From positions 1 through 15,875 of the forward strand of contig URDK01000065.1 of assembly GCA_900546485.1 (NCBI GenBank): a stretch of DNA of 15,875 nucleotides. The letters are read 5' to 3'. The notes beneath the pieces are model-generated. The model made no database searches. It worked only from the letters and a program-made list of their open reading frames with translations, and had not been told where the DNA came from. Position 1 is the first letter of the stretch. Each line of letters starts with the position of its first letter. The position numbers and the translations under genes are program-made. This DNA comes from an uncultured Eubacteriales bacterium. Its GTDB lineage: Bacteria; Bacillota; Clostridia; Oscillospirales; Oscillospiraceae. Below, piece by piece: positions 13,592 through 15,875 of the stretch.

Positions 13592-13621
13592 TTGATGCAA
13601 TTGGAGGGGGTAGACTATAAT
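13592..13621 (+). promoter_or_regulatory. Sigma-A promoter of the ykvI-like gene
   Basis: -35 TTGATG (13592-13597), 18-bp spacer, perfect -10 TATAAT (13616-13621). The predicted start near 13628 lies beside the palindromic sequence at 13630-13644. Confidence 0.72.
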
Positions 13622-13629
13622 TCGTCCAT

Positions 13630-13644
13630 GTTGGTGCACCCAAC
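13630..13644. promoter_or_regulatory. Possible GntR/FadR-type operator
   Basis: GTTGGTGCACCCAAC is nearly palindromic; its core TGGTGCACCCA (13632-13642) matches the FadR-subfamily pattern TnGTnnnACnA except for one base. It covers about +3 to +17 of the transporter transcript, a repressor position. Confidence 0.45.
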
Positions 13645-13686
13645 AAGAAATAGAGGGAGAAACAAAAAGGGAAGGAGAACCGAAAA

Positions 13687-14835
13687 ATGAATGAAAACTC
13701 GGCAGTGACCAAAGGGACTTGGGCTGCAGGCTTTTCCGTGGCTTCCGTGTGGTTTGGCACACACGTCGGCGCGGGCTTTGCAACGGGCAACCAGGTTCTG
13801 AGCTACTTTGTCAATTACGGCTGGACCGCCGTAATATTCCCGCTTTTATCCATGGGCATACTTGCCTATGTTATCTACGTAATCATGAAGTTTGCGCGAC
13901 TGCGCGGCCTTGACAACTACGCGGATACCTTCCGTGAGCTGTGGCAGCCGTACCCCGCGCTGGCGATTTCCTTTGAGATCTTCTACATAGTAATCATTCT
14001 TGCCGCAGTTGCAGCCGCCATCAACGGCGCGGCGCTGCTGGTCATGGACGTTGTACCGGCTCTCGGCACCTGGGGCAGCACGATACTCGTTGCCGTCATC
14101 CTCATAGTCCTGTGCCTGTTCGGCGTCAAGCTGATCATCGCGGCTTCCACCATACTCTCCACCGGCATCCTGATCACCGCCGGCGTCATGATCATCGTCG
14201 GCATCGCGAGCCACCCCGACGAGATCGCCGCTGCTTTCAGCGCGGGCCTGACCAAGCCTGCCGAGGGTTTCTGGCGCGGCGTCATCATCTACTGCGGTTT
14301 CCAGTGCGTGTCCATTCCTCCGATGATCGCTGCGGCCGTCACCCTGAACCACAAGGGTGTCAAGCGTGCCAGCATCCTTGGCGGCATCATGAACGGCGGC
14401 ATGCTGGCCCTCTCCGGCCTCATGCTCCTCGGCTGGAAGCCTGAGATAGTCGAGGCCGGCCAGACCGCTCTGCCCAACCTCTTCATCTGCAACAGCATCG
14501 GCTGGGATTGGCTCGTCATCTGCTATTCCGTCCTGCTGTTCTGCGCCTTCATCTCCACCTGCGTCACGCTCATCTACACGATGATCCTGCGCATCGACAA
14601 GAAGTTCTTCGTGAAGTCCGACATCCACGAGAAGATCCGCATGAGCATCATCGGCGTGATCATGGTCGCCATCTGCATGAGCCTGAGCTTCATCGGCATC
14701 AGCGACATCATCACCTACGCCTACGGCTACGACGGATACCTCGCCCTTGTTGCCATCGTCATCCCGGTCATCATCATCGGCAACATCAAGAACAAGAAGT
14801 ACGTCAAGGAGCACCCCGAGGCGCTTACGAAGTAA
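13687..14835 (+). CDS. YkvI-family membrane transporter (APC/LeuT-like)
   Basis: 382 residues with about ten hydrophobic segments. The N-terminal helix carries the broken glycine-rich motif WFGTHVGAGFATGNQ (about 22-36), the hallmark of YkvI-family proteins, which are thought to have an amino-acid-transporter (APC/LeuT) fold with sodium or proton coupling. A second conserved stretch is FWRGVIIYCGFQCVSIPPM (about 198-216). Substrate is unknown; neighbours suggest an amino acid, hydroxyacid or oxoacid that feeds the oxidoreductase operon. AGGAG lies 9 bp before the ATG, behind a strong regulated promoter. The stop codon overlaps the ribosome site of a small membrane protein, with which it is probably made at a set ratio. 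Confidence 0.83.
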   Translation: MNENSAVTKGTWAAGFSVASVWFGTHVGAGFATGNQVLSYFVNYGWTAVIFPLLSMGILAYVIYVIMKFARLRGLDNYADTFRELWQPYPALAISFEIFYIVIILAAVAAAINGAALLVMDVVPALGTWGSTILVAVILIVLCLFGVKLIIAASTILSTGILITAGVMIIVGIASHPDEIAAAFSAGLTKPAEGFWRGVIIYCGFQCVSIPPMIAAAVTLNHKGVKRASILGGIMNGGMLALSGLMLLGWKPEIVEAGQTALPNLFICNSIGWDWLVICYSVLLFCAFISTCVTLIYTMILRIDKKFFVKSDIHEKIRMSIIGVIMVAICMSLSFIGISDIITYAYGYDGYLALVAIVIPVIIIGNIKNKKYVKEHPEALTK

Positions 14836-14844
14836 GGTGCAGAT

Positions 14845-15051
14845 ATGAAGAAACCGCTGAAGTGGGCCATAACTATCCTCGGTATGCTGGCGGTATTCGC
14901 CGTCGTGTATCTCTGCGGGGAGAAATTTGGCGTGACCGCCGGGCCCATTCCCACAATAGTCCTCATGCTGGCCGTCTATGTGGCGGGCTGGTTCTGGACC
15001 AGGGAGCGGCCCAAGCCCGAGGAGGACAATTACCCGGACGAAGAAGAATAA
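14845..15051 (+). CDS. 68-residue two-helix membrane protein, possible transporter partner
   Basis: Two predicted membrane helices (about 6-24 and 34-51) joined by a short KFGVTAGPIP turn, then a strongly acidic tail (PEEDNYPDEEE). N-terminal lysines before helix 1 and the charged tail put both ends in the cytoplasm by the positive-inside rule, weakly. It starts 9 bp after the transporter stop; AAGG overlapping that stop is its ribosome site, and the terminator follows directly, so the gene belongs to this transcript. I do not recognise a family. A small auxiliary subunit of the YkvI-like transporter is the simplest reading, but this rests on position only. Confidence 0.72.
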   Translation: MKKPLKWAITILGMLAVFAVVYLCGEKFGVTAGPIPTIVLMLAVYVAGWFWTRERPKPEEDNYPDEEE

Positions 15052-15056
15052 GCACC

Positions 15057-15088
15057 GGAGCCGCCGCTTTTGCGGCGGCTCCTTTTTT
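15057..15088 (+). terminator. Rho-independent terminator of the transporter operon
   Basis: GGAGCCGCCGC (15057-15067), loop TTTT, GCGGCGGCTCC (15072-15082), then six Ts: a perfect 11-bp GC-rich stem with a U-run, 6 bp after the small-protein stop. Confidence 0.96.
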
Positions 15089-15124
15089 GCGCTCTATTTA
15101 ACAATATAATGAGGTATATTGCGC

Positions 15125-15153
15125 TTGAAGCGCGCCGGGAACGGTGTTAGAAT
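15125..15153 (+). promoter_or_regulatory. Candidate sigma-A promoter of the adenosylhomocysteinase gene
   Basis: TTGAAG (15125-15130), 17-bp spacer, TAGAAT (15148-15153). The leader would be about 33 nt, too short for a known SAH or SAM riboswitch. A TATAAT at 15105-15110 lacks a partnered -35. Confidence 0.6.
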
Positions 15154-15192
15154 AAAATAGTTATAAATATGTGATGCAGGAGGTCTTTCACC

Positions 15193-15875
15193 ATGAATGA
15201 TATCCGAGACATTAACCTGGCCCCGGCCGGAGAGCTCAAGATCGCTTGGGTGCGCCGGAACATGCCTGTCCTGCGCGGCATCGAGGCGGATTTTGCGGCC
15301 GAAAAGCCCTTCGCCGGCATGAAAATAGCCCTTTCCGTGCACCTGGAGGCAAAGACGGCATATCTCTGCCGTGTGCTCGCTGCGGGAGGCGCGGAGATGT
15401 ACGTCACCGGCTCGAACCCCCTCTCCACTCAGGACGACGTGGCCGCGGCCCTGGCCGCGGGCGGCATGGAGGTCCACGCCACGCACGGCGCGACCGCTGA
15501 GGAGTATGAAAAGCAGCTCGAGGCCGTCCTCGCCGTCGGCCCCAACATCATAATCGACGACGGCGGCGAGCTGGTAGAGCTCATGCGCACGAAGTTTGCC
15601 GACCTCGTGCCTAACGTCATCGGCGGTTGCGAGGAGACCACCACAGGCATCACGCGTCTGCGCAAGCTGCACCGTGACGGCATACTGCCCTTCACGATGA
15701 TGACCGTCAACGACGCCGACTGCAAGCACCTCTTTGACAACCGCTACGGCACCGGCCAGAGCGTGTGGGACGGCATCATGCGCACGACGAACCTCATCGT
15801 CGCAGGCAAGTACGTCGTAGTCTCCGGCTACGGCTGGTGCGGCAAGGGCGTCGCGCTGCGTGCGGCCGGACTCGG
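15193..15875 (+). CDS. ahcY: Adenosylhomocysteinase, N-terminal 227 residues (cut by window edge)
   Basis: S-adenosylhomocysteine hydrolase splits SAH, the product inhibitor of methyltransferases, to adenosine and homocysteine using tightly bound NAD+. The visible part has the substrate-domain signatures SVHLEAKTAYL (48-58), NPLSTQDD, DDGGEL, EETTTGITRL, NDADCKHLFDN and YGTGQSVWDGI, then the NAD-binding GYGWCGKG near the edge. It is the short bacterial/archaeal type without the insertion seen in many proteobacterial and eukaryotic enzymes, so about 410-420 residues are expected in total. ATG at 15193 has AGGAGG (15178-15183) 9 bp upstream. It follows the terminator at 15057-15088 and has its own promoter, so it is a separate unit from the transporter operon. 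No defect is seen in the part present. Confidence 0.96.
   Translation, partial: MNDIRDINLAPAGELKIAWVRRNMPVLRGIEADFAAEKPFAGMKIALSVHLEAKTAYLCRVLAAGGAEMYVTGSNPLSTQDDVAAALAAGGMEVHATHGATAEEYEKQLEAVLAVGPNIIIDDGGELVELMRTKFADLVPNVIGGCEETTTGITRLRKLHRDGILPFTMMTVNDADCKHLFDNRYGTGQSVWDGIMRTTNLIVAGKYVVVSGYGWCGKGVALRAAGL

Larger units (their letters stand above)
13246..13686. other. 441-bp AT-rich regulatory region between gntR and the ykvI-like gene
   Basis: No credible gene. It holds the gntR promoter (minus), the transporter promoter (plus), a perfect 9-bp inverted repeat just upstream of the plus -35, a GntR-like palindrome downstream of the plus -10, small stem-loops (AGGGC/GCCCT at 13458-13473; CGCG-TTTA/TAAA-g-CGCG near 13512-13534) and a T-run at about 13486-13492. 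The motif GCAAT, in either orientation, occurs six times (13266, 13360, 13434, 13555, 13580 reversed, 13597). Base composition contrasts sharply with the GC-rich neighbours. Confidence 0.7.

Noticed and set aside
15154..15192. SAH/SAM riboswitch before adenosylhomocysteinase
   Set aside because: The leader after the candidate promoter is only about 33 nt with no conserved core or stem set.

Overview
The window looks like chromosomal DNA from an anaerobic, GC-rich Gram-positive of the class Clostridia, most plausibly an Oscillospiraceae-type gut bacterium. This is inferred from family content, not from a marker gene: a ferredoxin-dependent 2-oxoacid oxidoreductase, a SpoVB/MurJ-like flippase, an SLH-anchored secreted lysozyme, DegV, strong AGGAGG-type ribosome binding sites and sigma-A promoters. 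I see no IS element, phage gene, CRISPR array, tRNA or rRNA. Coding DNA is GC-rich throughout; the one clearly AT-rich stretch is the gntR/ykvI intergenic region at 13246-13686.

Layout. (1) 1-2896, minus strand: start of an HU gene (runs off the left edge), mazG, and a SpoVB/MurJ-like flippase with its own promoter and a terminator. (2) 2850-4340: degV (minus) and a marR-type regulator (plus) diverge from a 111-bp region in which one palindrome carries the -35 boxes of both promoters and a second operator-like site lies 32 bp away. (3) 4309-7014: a secreted GH24 lysozyme with SLH repeats (minus), then a plus-strand pair encoding a UlaG-like metallo-beta-lactamase-fold protein with an altered zinc motif and a TRIC/UPF0126 membrane protein. 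(4) 6985-13352, minus strand: an apparent operon reading gntR (FCD type), two tandem ketopantoate-reductase-family genes, a P-loop NTPase, and the four subunits of a 2-oxoacid:ferredoxin oxidoreductase (ferredoxin, alpha/VorB, beta, gamma), ending at a strong bidirectional terminator. (5) 13246-15088: a 441-bp regulatory region, then on the plus strand a YkvI-family transporter and a 68-residue two-helix membrane protein, closed by a terminator. (6) 15125-15875: promoter and 5' part of adenosylhomocysteinase, cut by the right edge.

How they may work together. The most coherent unit is 6985-15088. The ketopantoate-reductase family includes NADH-dependent D-2-hydroxyacid dehydrogenases acting on branched 2-oxoacids (enterococcal D-mandelate dehydrogenases), and VorB-type enzymes convert branched 2-oxoacids plus CoA to acyl-CoA, CO2 and reduced ferredoxin. 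With a divergent transporter and a ligand-binding GntR regulator, the locus reads as an inducible pathway that takes up a branched or aryl 2-hydroxy- or 2-oxoacid (or its amino acid) and oxidises it to an acyl-CoA. The roles of the P-loop NTPase and the 68-residue protein are not known to me. This is the best candidate here for an undescribed system, but the substrate is inference only.
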